A DNA stretch of 64,000 bases from Paraburkholderia translucens. Lineage in GTDB: Bacteria > Pseudomonadota > Gammaproteobacteria > Burkholderiales > Burkholderiaceae. Position 1 is the stretch's first letter, and each line of letters starts with the position of its first letter. Positions 25,613 to 35,338 of this stretch are shown one piece after another. The position numbers and the translations under genes are program-made. The stretch spans positions 1 through 64,000 of the forward strand of contig NZ_JAJITC010000006.1 in assembly GCF_020881035.1 (NCBI RefSeq), written 5' to 3'. The notes under the pieces are model-generated. The model worked only from the letters and a program-made list of their open reading frames with translations. It ran no database searches and had not been told where the DNA came from.

Positions 25613-26827
25613 ATGAAACTACTTCCAAAGCCACTGAACGCCCGCCTGCAACTGCGCAAGAAACTGCGTCGCGCGAGTGGCTTTCGAATCGCCATTGCTC
25701 ATCGTCTGCGACAGCTCAACGTCGGGGATTGGCGCACCGTAACTGCCGGGCAAAGCTTTTATTTTTCGCCTGAATACCTGCAAATGATCGAAGTGGCGGG
25801 TCCGGCCAATCTCGAGCCGCGCTACGCCTTGATCTCGAATGACGACGGACCGCTGGCCACGGTCTGCATGCAAATCGTCCAGGTGAGCCTCGAACACCTT
25901 GGCGAACAAGGCAAGCCCAAGCTCAAAGTGCCGCTCAGAGAGCGGATTCTTGTCTGCGGCAACCTGCTCAGTTACGGGCAGCACGGCGTTTGTTTCGCGC
26001 CCGGCAGCACGCCTGCGGAACTGTGGCCCGCAGTGGCGGAGGCACTCTACCGTACCCGCCGATCCGAAAAGCTCGATGGTCAGACTAACGTGATTGTGGT
26101 CAAGGACATTCTGGAGGCCGACAGGGCACCCAGTTCCTGCCTCGGGGAACTCAGCTATTCGGCCGTCGAAACCGAGCCCAACATGGTGCTGACGCTACGC
26201 GAAGGCATCGACACCCACGACGACTATCTTGCCACTCTTGCTTCCAAGTACCGCAATGCCGTCAAGTCCCAGATATACAAGCCGTTCGATGCGGCTGGAT
26301 TCCGGATCGAACGCCTCGAGACAGTGGCGTCGGTCGCCGCGCGTTTGCAGGAGCTTTATCTGCAGACCCACGCCCATGCCAGCTTGCGCCCGTTTATGTT
26401 GACCCAGGAATATTGGCCAGCATTAGCGCTAGCTGCCGGCGCATGTGTCGCTTTCCACGTCGCCGTTAGGGGTAGCCAGATTTATGGCTTCGTTGTCACG
26501 CTCAAGGATGCGGGGACGGCGATCGTCTGGCACATCGGTTTCGATCGCGAAGCAGCCGGCAATGGTGTGCCGCTTTATCTGCGCCTTCTGCATGCGTCAT
26601 TGACGCAGGCAATCGAGTTCCGTTGCCGGCGCGTCTCTTTCGGCAGAACGGCGCTTGCGCCCAAGGCACGCATGGGCTGTCTGCCGGAGCCGATGCAGAT
26701 TTGGGTGCGCCACCGCCAGCCTCTGCTGAACCAGGCCATCAGCCCTTTGCTGCGACTGATCCAGCACGAAGAGGCGCCGGAATTATCTCCATTTAAAAAA
26801 ACATCGAACCCCTCTGGAGAGCTTTGA
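25613..26827 (+). CDS. GNAT-fold protein (FemAB/peptidogalycan-biosynthesis-like)
   Basis: A protein of about 404 residues. The second half has the acyltransferase-like pattern SKYRNAVKSQIYKPFDAAGF, LQELYLQTHAHASLRPFMLT, AFHVAVRGSQIYGFVVTLKD and AIVWHIGFDREAAGNGVPLY. This is the double-GNAT arrangement of proteins annotated as peptidogalycan biosynthesis or N-acetyltransferase. The ATG at 25613 is preferred, although an in-frame TTG at 25553 has AGGAT upstream and would add 20 residues. It follows the ligase-GT9 fusion by about 116 bases in the same direction, hinting at a cell-envelope role. Substrate unknown. Confidence 0.75.
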   Translation: MKLLPKPLNARLQLRKKLRRASGFRIAIAHRLRQLNVGDWRTVTAGQSFYFSPEYLQMIEVAGPANLEPRYALISNDDGPLATVCMQIVQVSLEHLGEQGKPKLKVPLRERILVCGNLLSYGQHGVCFAPGSTPAELWPAVAEALYRTRRSEKLDGQTNVIVVKDILEADRAPSSCLGELSYSAVETEPNMVLTLREGIDTHDDYLATLASKYRNAVKSQIYKPFDAAGFRIERLETVASVAARLQELYLQTHAHASLRPFMLTQEYWPALALAAGACVAFHVAVRGSQIYGFVVTLKDAGTAIVWHIGFDREAAGNGVPLYLRLLHASLTQAIEFRCRRVSFGRTALAPKARMGCLPEPMQIWVRHRQPLLNQAISPLLRLIQHEEAPELSPFKKTSNPSGEL

Positions 26828-26857
26828 TATTCGATCCGCGGGATCGAAGAACCGGGG

Positions 26858-27775
26858 TTACACCCCCTGCTCCGGTTTTCCGCTTGCGGATGACCCTGCC
26901 TGAGCGGCGGCTGTGTCGGTGGCCGTTGTCGCTGCCGCGCTCGGCACGATGCGCAATTCGCGGGTGCGCAACGGCAGCGAAAACTGCGCGTCGGTCAGTG
27001 TTTGACGCACCTGGCGCGCGAGTTCCCAGCGCAGGGTCCAGAACGTGTCCGTGTTCGACCAGACGCGGATATTCAGCACCGCGGTGCTGTCGTCGAAGCG
27101 GATGACCATCACCTGCGGCGCGGGATCGGGGAGCGCACGCGGGTCGGACGCGGCGAGGGCGCGCAGGGCCTCCAGCGCGCGATCCACATCGTCACCGATC
27201 GAGATCTCCACTTCGAGATCGAGCCGGCGCATGGGATTACGGCTGAAATTGCGGATCGAATTGCTCCACAACGCACTGTTCGGCACGTATTCGCAAACGC
27301 CGTCGGGTTTGGTGAGGCGCGTCGTGAACAGATTGACTTCGACCACCGTGCCCGCGACACTGCCGGCTCCGCCCTCGATAAAGTCGCCGACCTTGAACGG
27401 CCGCAACACCAGCAGCATGATGCCGGCCGCGATGTTCTGCATCGTGCCTTGCAGCGCGAGACCGATCGCAAGACCGGCGGCGCCAAGCACGGCGATGATA
27501 CTGGCCGTCTGGATGCCCAACTGCGATAGCGCACCGACGATCGCGACAATGCGAATGCCCCACAGGCTGATGTCGCAGAGGATCGGTCGCAGCGTGGCGT
27601 CCATGCGTGCTTGACGCGCGAGGAGCCGGCGCAGCGACACCGAAGTGCGGCGCGCGATCCACCATCCGATCACCAGTATCGCCGCAGCGGCGAACAGACG
27701 AATCGAGAGCGCGGTGAGCGTATCCAGCAGAAAGGCCCATCTGTCCGGACTGATTTCGACGAGGAAGTTCTCCAT
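26858..27775 (-). CDS. Small-conductance mechanosensitive channel (MscS family)
   Basis: A 305-residue protein with three N-terminal helices (residues about 20-40, 65-85, 90-115). The pore helix AAGLAIGLALQGTMQNIAAG is the Gly/Ala-packed TM3 of MscS. The beta domain follows with RPFKVGDFIEGGAGSVAGTV and the family hallmark YVPNSALWSNSIRNFSRNPM. An Ala/Thr/Ser-rich tail of about 25 residues (TTATDTAAAQAG) extends the C-terminus. It opens under membrane tension to release solutes at osmotic downshift. It is convergent with the GNAT-type gene. Confidence 0.95.
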   Translation of the reverse strand: MENFLVEISPDRWAFLLDTLTALSIRLFAAAAILVIGWWIARRTSVSLRRLLARQARMDATLRPILCDISLWGIRIVAIVGALSQLGIQTASIIAVLGAAGLAIGLALQGTMQNIAAGIMLLVLRPFKVGDFIEGGAGSVAGTVVEVNLFTTRLTKPDGVCEYVPNSALWSNSIRNFSRNPMRRLDLEVEISIGDDVDRALEALRALAASDPRALPDPAPQVMVIRFDDSTAVLNIRVWSNTDTFWTLRWELARQVRQTLTDAQFSLPLRTRELRIVPSAAATTATDTAAAQAGSSASGKPEQGV

Positions 27776-28137
27776 ATGTCTTGACGATTCCTTTCCGGGA
27801 CAGCGGGTAGATTGCCGCGCGCGGGCATCGACGATATCGGCGGACGAACTGGATTGGCTTCCGGGAATTTAACCAGATAACTTCCATTTTGGGTATTTTC
27901 AGCGGTCAAAGCCGCGTCATTTTTCCGAGCCTGTTATACGCGCTAGCAGAGCCTTGCCGCAGGCGGTTTGATACCCTGAAACCGCCACTGCCAGAACGCC
28001 GTCGGAGAGGCAGCGGTAGCTGGCTGCTCGCGACGTCGGTGCGCAAGGCGCTTGCGGCCGCCGGGCGCCCCGTGCTGGTTCGCTGCACGCTTGCCGTTAT
28101 ACTGCTCCCTCGAACAACGGACACGTAGCCGGCACAC

Positions 28138-28809
28138 ATGGCGACGTTCATGCAATTCATCTTGCGACTGGAACAGGACCTCGAAGCGCTGCTGGTCCAG
28201 CATGGACCGTTGGCCTACGCAATCATCGGGGTGATCGTCTTCTGCAGTGTCGGCGTGCTGCCGCTCGTCATTCTCCCGGCGGACATGCTGCTGTTCCTGT
28301 CCGGCGCACTCGCCGCCGTCGGCGTGCTGCAGCCTCTATGGCTCGCGCCGGTGCTGGTCGGGGCCGCGGTTTCCGGAACAGTATTCAACTACGCGCTGGC
28401 CCTGGCCGTCGCAACGGTATGGAAACCGAAGCGCAGCGGCTGGATCGACAAGGTCAGTGCGCGCACGCGCGCGCTCTATGCACGTCACGGCGCCGCGCTG
28501 CTGCTGTACTCTCCATTCATCGCAATCGTCCGGGCGGTCGCGCCCGCGCTAGCCGGCGCGACGAAGATGCCGTTTCGCCGCTTCGTGCGCTTCGCGGCCG
28601 GCGGCGCGGTGATCTGGATATGCACACTCGCGGGACCCGGTTATTTTTTCGGCAACGTGCCATGGGTCCGCTCGCACCTGCCGGCTGCGATGGCGATCGT
28701 GATCGGCGCGGGTGTCGTCGCGCTCGTCGTCAGCCTGCTATGGCGAGGACGGCGCAAGCATCTCACCACCGATCCGACGCTATCCGACGACAAGTCCCGC
28801 TGCGACTGA
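28138..28809 (+). CDS. DedA-family membrane protein
   Basis: A 223-residue protein with four to five hydrophobic segments. The DedA (SNARE-associated) core is visible: the acidic/Pro-rich first helix region VLPLVILPADMLLFLSGALA, then ARHGAALLLYSPFIAIVRAV, APALAGATKMPFRRFVRFAA and GAVIWICTLAGPGYFFGN. The Arg in the IVRAVAP motif is the residue conserved in the family. DedA proteins act in membrane homeostasis and lipid-carrier (undecaprenyl phosphate) or phospholipid flipping. The start has no strong Shine-Dalgarno. It ends 48 bases before the AI-2E-type gene on the same strand, so the two may be co-transcribed. Confidence 0.92.
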   Translation: MATFMQFILRLEQDLEALLVQHGPLAYAIIGVIVFCSVGVLPLVILPADMLLFLSGALAAVGVLQPLWLAPVLVGAAVSGTVFNYALALAVATVWKPKRSGWIDKVSARTRALYARHGAALLLYSPFIAIVRAVAPALAGATKMPFRRFVRFAAGGAVIWICTLAGPGYFFGNVPWVRSHLPAAMAIVIGAGVVALVVSLLWRGRRKHLTTDPTLSDDKSRCD

Positions 28810-28857
28810 CGCGGCGGCCCACAACCCCGGCAGGCGGCGCTGCTCGCGAGGAAACGC

Positions 28858-29889
28858 ATGAACCAGGGTCTGCTGAAATGCACATGTGCGGCCGTGCTCG
28901 CCACACTGCTCGGGTGGGGACTGTATGTCGGCCGCCCCGTGCTCGTGCCGATCGCGTTCGGCATCATCGCGACGTACGTGGTCATCGGTCTCGCCAACCT
29001 GCTGCGCCGCATTCCGTACCTTGGCGCACGCCTGCGGGACGGCGTGCGCCACGCGATCGCCGCTACGCTGTTGTTCTTCACGGTATACCTGTCAGTCGAC
29101 CTGCTGCTGTCCGACAGGGACCGGCTGATGGCCGTCGCGCCGAAGTACGAGGCGACGCTGCTCACTCTGCTGACGAAGCTCGCCGCGCTGCTGCACATCG
29201 AAACGGAGGCGAACTGGGCTGCGATCCGCCGCGATCTGTTAGCGACCGTCAACGTGCAGGCGATCATGACCGCCACGCTGTCCTCGGTGTCGTCGCTGCT
29301 CGCGGCGATCATCGTCGTGCTGCTCTATGCGACGTTCTTTCTCATCGAGCACGCGAAATACCGCCGCAAGCTCGTGAACTTCGTGGGCGGCTCGACGCGG
29401 ATCGTGTCGGTAATCGACGAGACCAACTCGAAGATCGGGGTCTATCTCGCCATCAAGACCCTGCTCGGCGCGATCCTTGGCATTGCGAGCTGGATCTGCA
29501 TGTGGCTCGTCGGACTCGAATTCGCGGAGCTTTGGGCGGTGCTGATCGGCCTGCTGAACTTCATCCCGTATGCGGGCTCGTGGATCTCGGTCGCGGTGCC
29601 GACGCTGCTCGCCGCGCTGCAGTTCGGTCAGTGGAACGCGGCGATCGTGCTGTTCATCTCGCTCACGATCGTGAACTTCGTGGTCGGCCATCTCCTCGAC
29701 CCTTGGCTGATGGGCGGCTCACTGAACCTGAGCCCCTTGGTCATCCTGATCAGCCTGGCGGTGTGGTCGTCCATCTGGGGCATCGCGGGTGCCTTCCTCG
29801 CGGTGCCGATCACCGTCGGCCTGGTCATCGCGTTTTCCGCGTTCGAATCGACTCGTCGTTTCGCAGTTCTCCTGACGAACGAGGACTAA
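28858..29889 (+). CDS. AI-2E/PerM-family transporter
   Basis: A 343-residue protein with about eight membrane helices. The N-terminal pair (GWGLYVGRPVLVPIAFGIIA) and the family signature LLNFIPYAGSWISVAVPTLL are clear, followed by GHLLDPWLMGGSLNLSPLVI and a closing pair of helices. GAGGAAA precedes the ATG. PerM-family proteins are putative exporters or Na+/H+ antiporters; the autoinducer-2 label is historical and a quorum-sensing role should not be assumed. It follows dedA closely, which suggests a membrane-stress unit. Confidence 0.92.
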   Translation: MNQGLLKCTCAAVLATLLGWGLYVGRPVLVPIAFGIIATYVVIGLANLLRRIPYLGARLRDGVRHAIAATLLFFTVYLSVDLLLSDRDRLMAVAPKYEATLLTLLTKLAALLHIETEANWAAIRRDLLATVNVQAIMTATLSSVSSLLAAIIVVLLYATFFLIEHAKYRRKLVNFVGGSTRIVSVIDETNSKIGVYLAIKTLLGAILGIASWICMWLVGLEFAELWAVLIGLLNFIPYAGSWISVAVPTLLAALQFGQWNAAIVLFISLTIVNFVVGHLLDPWLMGGSLNLSPLVILISLAVWSSIWGIAGAFLAVPITVGLVIAFSAFESTRRFAVLLTNED

Positions 29890-30182
29890 GGCCAGGAAAT
29901 CGCTGGCGTCCGCACCTCAGGATCGGGTCGTGGGTTCGAGCCTTGCGAATCACTCGACGGCCGTTGAATGGTCTTTGCAAGGTCCTGCACGATGTGCGGG
30001 ATGCATGCACCAGCGCGGGCACGTTTGCGACCCAGACCGGATCAACCGGCGTGAAGACGTGACACCTGCCCGGCGTGCCCGCCGCTCGAAACGCCTTGCC
30101 CGGCAAGGACATCCGGCAACACCGAGGTCATTGGCATAGTTGCTGCTCATTTGAGCTCCAACTTGTATCCAAGATTGAACTC

Positions 30183-32012
30183 ATGTCCCAGGATGCCCGC
30201 TTCCGGGTCCGCGCCCTACTGGACTCCTACGCCAGCGACAGCACGACACCCCGCCAGGTCGTCGAGACGGTGATCGCGCGGACCGAGGCCTCCCGTCGTC
30301 CGGAAGTCTGGTTATCGCGCGTCAGTGCGGCCGATCTGGCCAGCCGCGCCGCCGCGCTCGAAGCAGCGCGCGCGCAATTGGGGGCGGCAGTTTTCGAGCG
30401 CATGCCGCTTTTCGGCGTACCGTTCGCAGTGAAGGACAACATCGATGTCGCCGGCATACCGACCACCGCGGCCTGCGAGGCCTTCGCATACACGCCTCGC
30501 ACTTCGGCATTCGTCGTCGATCGACTGCTCGATGCAGGCGCCATCCTGATCGGCAAGACGAATCTCGATCAGTTCGCGACAGGCCTGGTTGGCACCCGGT
30601 CACCATACGGCGCCGTGCGTCAGATCGAATCCGATGCACACATCTCCGGCGGATCGAGTTCGGGTTCGGCGGTCGCGGTTGCGGCCGGGCTCGTCGCGTT
30701 TGCACTCGGCACGGACACGGCAGGCTCCGGACGTGTTCCCGCCGGCTTCAACGAGCTCGTGGGGCTGAAGCCAACGCCTGGACTCGTGAGCAAACGCGGC
30801 GTGGTACCGGCGTGCCGAAGCCTCGATTGCGTATCGATCTTCGCGCACGATGTCGGCGACGCCTGGGAAGTGCTGTTGCAGATGGCGAAGTACGATGATC
30901 AGGACGACTATGCGCGCCGCGTGCCATCATTTGGGCTTGCCCATACAGTGCCGCGTCTCGGTGTGCCAGAGCCGTTGACCTTCTTCGGGGACGCGCACGC
31001 GCAACAGGCGTTCGCCGCCACGCTCGACGCGATCGCAACGCGCCTCGCGCTGACGCCGGCGTACGTGCCGTTCGAACCCATGCAGCGGACCGCGGCCCTC
31101 CTGTACGACGGCCCGTGGGTGGCTGAACGGCGGGCTGCGCTGGGGACCTTCTTCGACACCCATCGCGCCGCTATCGATCCAGTTGTCGCGGAGGTCATTG
31201 CGAATGCGGACAGCTTCAGCGCCGCCGATGCGTTCAAAGGCCAGTACACCCTCGTCGCACTGCGCCGCGAGGTCGAAGCGCTGTTCGAGGCAATCGATGT
31301 CCTGATCGTGCCGACCGCCCCCACGCATCCGACTTTCGACGAAGTGCGCGCGGACCCGATCCGCACGAACAGCCAGCTTGGTCTCTACACCAACTTCGTG
31401 AATCTGCTTGATCTGTGCGCGCTGGCCGTGCCAGGCGTGCGCCGGGCCGATGGCCTGCCGGCAGGGGTGACGCTGATCGCTCCGGCGGGCGCCGACCAGC
31501 GGCTCGCCGTGCTCGGCGCGCAGATCCAGGCGCTCTTCACGACGCGCGTCGCGGCGGACGCCGCCGCCATCGCCGCCAGACCGCTACCGTTCGAGGAGCC
31601 GACCGTGACGCTCGCCGTCGCCGGTGCGCATCTGCGAGGGCAGCCCCTTTGCTGGCAACTGCTCGAAGCCGGTGCGCGTTTCGTCGCGACCACCACCACA
31701 TCCGCGCAATACCGCCTTTATGCGCTCGCCGGCACGTCGCCGGCCAAGCCGGCGCTGGTGCGCTCGCCACACGAGGCCGGGCAGCCCATCGAAATCGAGT
31801 TGTGGGAAGTGCCGCTGCGCAGCTTTGGCGCTTTTGTTGCGCGGGTGCCCGCACCGCTCGGCATCGGCAGCGTGCAGACAGCCGATGGACTCACGGTCAA
31901 AGGTTTTATCTGCGAGCCCTCGGCCGTCAGCCCGGGCAGCGGCGCGCGTGACATTACGGAGTTCGGCGGCTGGCGCGCATGGCTCGCCAGCGCGACCGGA
32001 GCACAAGCCTGA
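30183..32012 (+). CDS. atzF: Allophanate hydrolase
   Basis: A 609-residue amidase-signature enzyme with the extra C-terminal domain typical of allophanate hydrolases. The Ser-cisSer-Lys triad is visible: Lys in FAVKDNIDVAGIPTT, the cis-Ser in SGGSSSGSAVAVAAG, and the nucleophile Ser in GTDTAGSGRVPAGF. The C-terminal domain, from about residue 465 (VTLAVAGAHLRGQPLCWQLL to FGGWRAWLAS), removes the N-carboxycarbamate. It turns urea-1-carboxylate into ammonia and CO2. The ATG at 30183 starts family-like sequence; a longer frame from 30075 is not supported. It heads a plus-strand operon with an ABC importer, BiuH and an AtzH-like protein, so it completes biuret breakdown rather than serving a urea carboxylase, which is absent here. 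Confidence 0.93.
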   Translation: MSQDARFRVRALLDSYASDSTTPRQVVETVIARTEASRRPEVWLSRVSAADLASRAAALEAARAQLGAAVFERMPLFGVPFAVKDNIDVAGIPTTAACEAFAYTPRTSAFVVDRLLDAGAILIGKTNLDQFATGLVGTRSPYGAVRQIESDAHISGGSSSGSAVAVAAGLVAFALGTDTAGSGRVPAGFNELVGLKPTPGLVSKRGVVPACRSLDCVSIFAHDVGDAWEVLLQMAKYDDQDDYARRVPSFGLAHTVPRLGVPEPLTFFGDAHAQQAFAATLDAIATRLALTPAYVPFEPMQRTAALLYDGPWVAERRAALGTFFDTHRAAIDPVVAEVIANADSFSAADAFKGQYTLVALRREVEALFEAIDVLIVPTAPTHPTFDEVRADPIRTNSQLGLYTNFVNLLDLCALAVPGVRRADGLPAGVTLIAPAGADQRLAVLGAQIQALFTTRVAADAAAIAARPLPFEEPTVTLAVAGAHLRGQPLCWQLLEAGARFVATTTTSAQYRLYALAGTSPAKPALVRSPHEAGQPIEIELWEVPLRSFGAFVARVPAPLGIGSVQTADGLTVKGFICEPSAVSPGSGARDITEFGGWRAWLASATGAQA

Positions 32013-32063
32013 ACCGCTATCCCATCCTGAACTTAACGAATCGAACTCACGAGGAGTCCAACC

Positions 32064-33161
32064 ATGACGAACCGTCGCGATTTTCTCAAGGGGGCAGGCG
32101 CCCTCGCCCTCGCCAACGCATTCCCGTTCGATATTGCGTTCGGCGCCGAGCCGCTCACGGTCGGCGTGGTCTACGTCGGCTCACGCGGCGACTACGGCTA
32201 CAACCAGGCCCAGGCGCAGGCGGCAGCCGTCATCAAAAAACTGCCAAACGTGAAGGTCGTCGAGGAAGAGAACGTCCCCGAGACCGTCGCCGCGCAAAAG
32301 ACAATGGAAGCAATGATCGAGCAGGACGGCGCGACGCTCATCTTCGCGACCTCGTTTGGCTACTTCGATCCTCACGTGCTGAAGATGGCCGCGAAATATC
32401 CAAAGGTCCACTTCGCACACTGCGGCGGCCTCTGGAAGAGCGGCAATCCTGGCAACATCTCGAGCTACTTTGGCTACATCGACGAATGCCAGTACCTGAA
32501 CGGTGTCGTTGCGGGCCATGCGAGCAAAACGAAGAAGCTCGGCTTCGTCGCGGCCAAGCCTATTCCGCAGGTGCTTCGCAACATCAACTCGTTCACGCTG
32601 GGCGCGCAGTCGGTGGATCCGTCGATCACGACGCACGTGATTTTCACGGGCGACTGGTCCATGCCGGTGAAGGAAGCGGAAGCTGCGAACAGTCTCGTCG
32701 ATCAGGGGTGCGACGTGCTCACCTGCCACGTGGACGGTCCGAAAGTCGTGATCGAGACGGCGGAAAAGCGTGGCGCGATGAGCTGCGGTTACCACGCAAG
32801 CCAGGCAGCGCTGGCGCCGAAGGGCTATCTGACCGGCGCCGAATGGGACTGGGCGACGCCGTACAAGCTCCTCGCCACCAATGCGCAGACGAACAAGCCA
32901 CAACCGAACATCCTGCGCGGCGGCCTGCGCGAAGGCTTCGTGAAGATGTCGCCGTATGGCGCGAAGGTGACGCCGGATGCCCGCACCAACGCCGACGCCG
33001 TGAAGGCGAAGATGGTCGCGGGCGACTACGTGATCTTCAAGGGGCCGATGAAGGACAACAAGGGCGGCAGCGCCATTGCGTCCGGCACGAGCTACGCGCA
33101 GACCGATATCGCGCTCGAAAGCATGAACTACCTCGTTGCCGGTGTGGTTGGCCAGATCTGA
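32064..33161 (+). CDS. BMP-family ABC transporter substrate-binding protein
   Basis: A 365-residue binding protein of the BMP/PnrA-like family. It starts with a twin-arginine signal (TNRRDFLKGAGALALANAFP) and continues with VGVVYVGSRGDYGYNQAQAQ, VHFAHCGGLWKSGNPGN, SSYFGYIDECQYLNGVVAGH and KKLGFVAAKPIPQVLRNINS. GAGGAG precedes the ATG. Family members bind nucleosides, purines or related N-heterocycles, or lipoprotein ligands. In this operon the ligand is probably a urea-like or N-heterocyclic compound feeding BiuH and AtzF. Confidence 0.92.
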   Translation: MTNRRDFLKGAGALALANAFPFDIAFGAEPLTVGVVYVGSRGDYGYNQAQAQAAAVIKKLPNVKVVEEENVPETVAAQKTMEAMIEQDGATLIFATSFGYFDPHVLKMAAKYPKVHFAHCGGLWKSGNPGNISSYFGYIDECQYLNGVVAGHASKTKKLGFVAAKPIPQVLRNINSFTLGAQSVDPSITTHVIFTGDWSMPVKEAEAANSLVDQGCDVLTCHVDGPKVVIETAEKRGAMSCGYHASQAALAPKGYLTGAEWDWATPYKLLATNAQTNKPQPNILRGGLREGFVKMSPYGAKVTPDARTNADAVKAKMVAGDYVIFKGPMKDNKGGSAIASGTSYAQTDIALESMNYLVAGVVGQI

Positions 33162-33191
33162 GGACCGCTTGCGTCATCGCCAGGAGTCGTG

Positions 33192-34346
33192 ATGTCCGCT
33201 TCCCTTTCTCCCGCTCACGGGCAGTCGCGAAGACTGCCCGCAGGCCTCGCGCGCCTGCTGCTTGCCCTGTTGCCCGCCTTGCCGACGCTGTGCGCGGTCG
33301 CAGCCACGCTGGTCCTCTTCGGCGCATTCCTGCTCGTCCAGGGACAGCCGGCCATCGAAGCCCTTGGCCTCATCGGCCAAGGGGCTTTCGGTTCGTCGTT
33401 CGCGTGGCAGAACACCTTGCTGCGCGCCGCGCCGCTCATGCTCACGGCACTGTGCGTCGCGCTGCCCGCTCAGGTCGGTCTGATCGTGATCGGCGGCGAA
33501 GGCGCGCTTGCGCTCGGCGGCCTTGCGGCGGCCGTCGTGCCCCAGTGTCTGCCGCACGCCACGCCCTGGTTCATTGCCTCGCCCCTGATGGCGATCGCCG
33601 GAATGCTCGCCGGAGGACTGTGGATCACTGCAGTGGGCGCGATGCGTCAATGGCGTGGCGTGAACGAGACCATCAGCAGCCTGCTGATGTCGTACATCGC
33701 CATCGCCGTTTTCAAGTTTTTTGTCGAAGGACCGCTGCGCGATCCCGCAAGCCTCAACAAACCATCGACGTTGCCCGTTCCCGACGCCATGACCATCGGC
33801 TCGCTGCCGGGTCTCGACGTGCACTGGGGGCTCTTCTGGGGCGTGCTTGCGTGTCTCGCCGCGTGGGTGCTGGTCCGCCATAGCACGCCGGGCTTTGCCA
33901 TGCGGGTGACAGGCGGCAATGTACGAGCGGCGCGCCTCGTCGGCCTTCCGGTGGGCAAACTTGCGCTCGCCGCCTGCGCGCTGGGAGGGGCATCGGCGGG
34001 ACTCGCCGGGATGTTCGAAGTGGCGGCTGTACAGGGCAGCGCGAACGCCTCGCTGCTCTCGGGCTACGGCTATGCGGGCATCCTGGTCGCGTTCGCGGCG
34101 CGGCAGAACCCGTCCGCCGTGATCGTGTGCGCACTGATGGTCGGCGGCATCGAGGCGAGCGGCAGCCTGCTGCAACGACGCCTCGGCCTGCCCGACGCCG
34201 CCACGCTCGTGCTGCAGGGCCTGCTTTTCGCGAACCTTCTTGCCTGGGAGGCACTGGCTCCCCGCCTCGCCGCCTGGCGCGTGAGGCTGCAGGCCGCTGC
34301 GCTCGACGCCTCTTCCGTTTCGCTGGAGCGTACTCACCATGTCTGA
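33192..34346 (+). CDS. ABC transporter permease (BMP-family system, first subunit)
   Basis: A 384-residue membrane protein of the BPD_transp_2 (RbsC-like) type, with about nine helices. It shows the family segments LLRAAPLMLTALCVALPAQ, LIVIGGEGALALGGLAAAVV, WRGVNETISSLLMSYIAIAV and the loop MRVTGGNVRAARLVGLPVGK. The ATG at 33192 is 5 bases beyond AGGAG; an in-frame GTG sits directly before it. Its end overlaps the second permease gene by 8 bases. It forms the channel with that partner. Confidence 0.92.
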   Translation: MSASLSPAHGQSRRLPAGLARLLLALLPALPTLCAVAATLVLFGAFLLVQGQPAIEALGLIGQGAFGSSFAWQNTLLRAAPLMLTALCVALPAQVGLIVIGGEGALALGGLAAAVVPQCLPHATPWFIASPLMAIAGMLAGGLWITAVGAMRQWRGVNETISSLLMSYIAIAVFKFFVEGPLRDPASLNKPSTLPVPDAMTIGSLPGLDVHWGLFWGVLACLAAWVLVRHSTPGFAMRVTGGNVRAARLVGLPVGKLALAACALGGASAGLAGMFEVAAVQGSANASLLSGYGYAGILVAFAARQNPSAVIVCALMVGGIEASGSLLQRRLGLPDAATLVLQGLLFANLLAWEALAPRLAAWRVRLQAAALDASSVSLERTHHV

Positions 34347-35265
34347 ACTTCATTCGCCCGTAGCGGTGCTGCTGCTTTCGCTCTTCGCGGGAGCCATCCG
34401 CGTGAGTACGCCCTACCTGTTCGTGAGCCTCGGCGAATGTCTTACCGAAAAGGGCGGCCGTGTGAACCTCGGCCTGGAGGGGATTCTCGTCTCCGGTGCC
34501 ATGTGCGGATACGCCGGCTCGTATCTGTTCGGCTCGCCGTGGCTTGGCGTGCTCGCGGCGGCAGCAGCCGGTCTTGTGCTCGGGTATCTGCATGGGCTGG
34601 TCTGCTCGCTGCCGCGTGTCTCCGACATCGCGTTCGGCATCGCACTCATGCTATTTGGCACCGGCCTTGCGTTTTATCTCGGCAAGCCGTTCATCGAACC
34701 GCAGGCGCCCATGCTCCCGTCGATCGATCTCGGCGCGTGGGCTGCCTCGCCGCAGGTGCACAACGCGCTGCACGTGAACCTGCTCTTCGTGATCGGCGTC
34801 GTGCTTGCCGTCGCGCTGCAGTGGGGGCTGCGCTCGATGCGCTGGGGCATGACGCTGCGGCTCGTGGGCGAGAACGCCGAGAGCGCCCGCGCGATGGGCT
34901 ATCCCGTCACGCGCGTGCGCGTCTTCGCGACGGCAGTGGGCGGGCTCTTCGCCGGTGTGGGCGGCGCCTATCTCTCGCTCGTCTATCCCGGAAGCTGGAA
35001 CGAAGGACTTTCGAGCGGCCAGGGTCTCATGGCCGTCGCGCTCGTGATCTTCGCACGATGGCAGCCGCTGCGCTGTCTGTGGGCCGCGCTGCTGTTCGGC
35101 GCCGCCGGAGCACTCGGTCCAGCGCTGCAGGCGATCGGCGTGACCAGCGGCTACTACCTCTTCAACGCCGCCCCATACGTGCTGACGCTCGCACTCATGA
35201 TCGTCAACTGCCGTCCCGATCGAACGCTGGCGGGCGCACCTGGCGAGCTGAGCCTGACGCGGTGA
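34339..35265 (+). CDS. ABC transporter permease (BMP-family system, second subunit)
   Basis: A 308-residue RbsC-like permease. It has [60 protein letters not shown] and [20 protein letters not shown] (the cytoplasmic coupling loop), with [19 protein letters not shown] after it. The start overlaps the first permease. The heterodimer arrangement matches nucleoside/BMP importers. The ATPase gene lies further down, separated by the BiuH gene. Confidence 0.92.
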   Translation: MSELHSPVAVLLLSLFAGAIRVSTPYLFVSLGECLTEKGGRVNLGLEGILVSGAMCGYAGSYLFGSPWLGVLAAAAAGLVLGYLHGLVCSLPRVSDIAFGIALMLFGTGLAFYLGKPFIEPQAPMLPSIDLGAWAASPQVHNALHVNLLFVIGVVLAVALQWGLRSMRWGMTLRLVGENAESARAMGYPVTRVRVFATAVGGLFAGVGGAYLSLVYPGSWNEGLSSGQGLMAVALVIFARWQPLRCLWAALLFGAAGALGPALQAIGVTSGYYLFNAAPYVLTLALMIVNCRPDRTLAGAPGELSLTR

Positions 35266-35338
35266 GCGCAAAGCATCAACCGACCAACCGACCTCGGCAT
35301 CGCGTGACGCTCACACAGCGCGCCTACGGAGAATCAAC

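Noticed and set aside
28338..30062. Plus-strand open frame of 574 codons over DedA and AI-2E genes
   Set aside because: Frame shadow of two membrane-protein genes with matching families and good start signals.
31979..33883. Plus-strand open frame of 634 codons over the BMP binding protein and first permease
   Set aside because: Same strand but a different frame from two well-supported genes; Arg-rich and without motifs.
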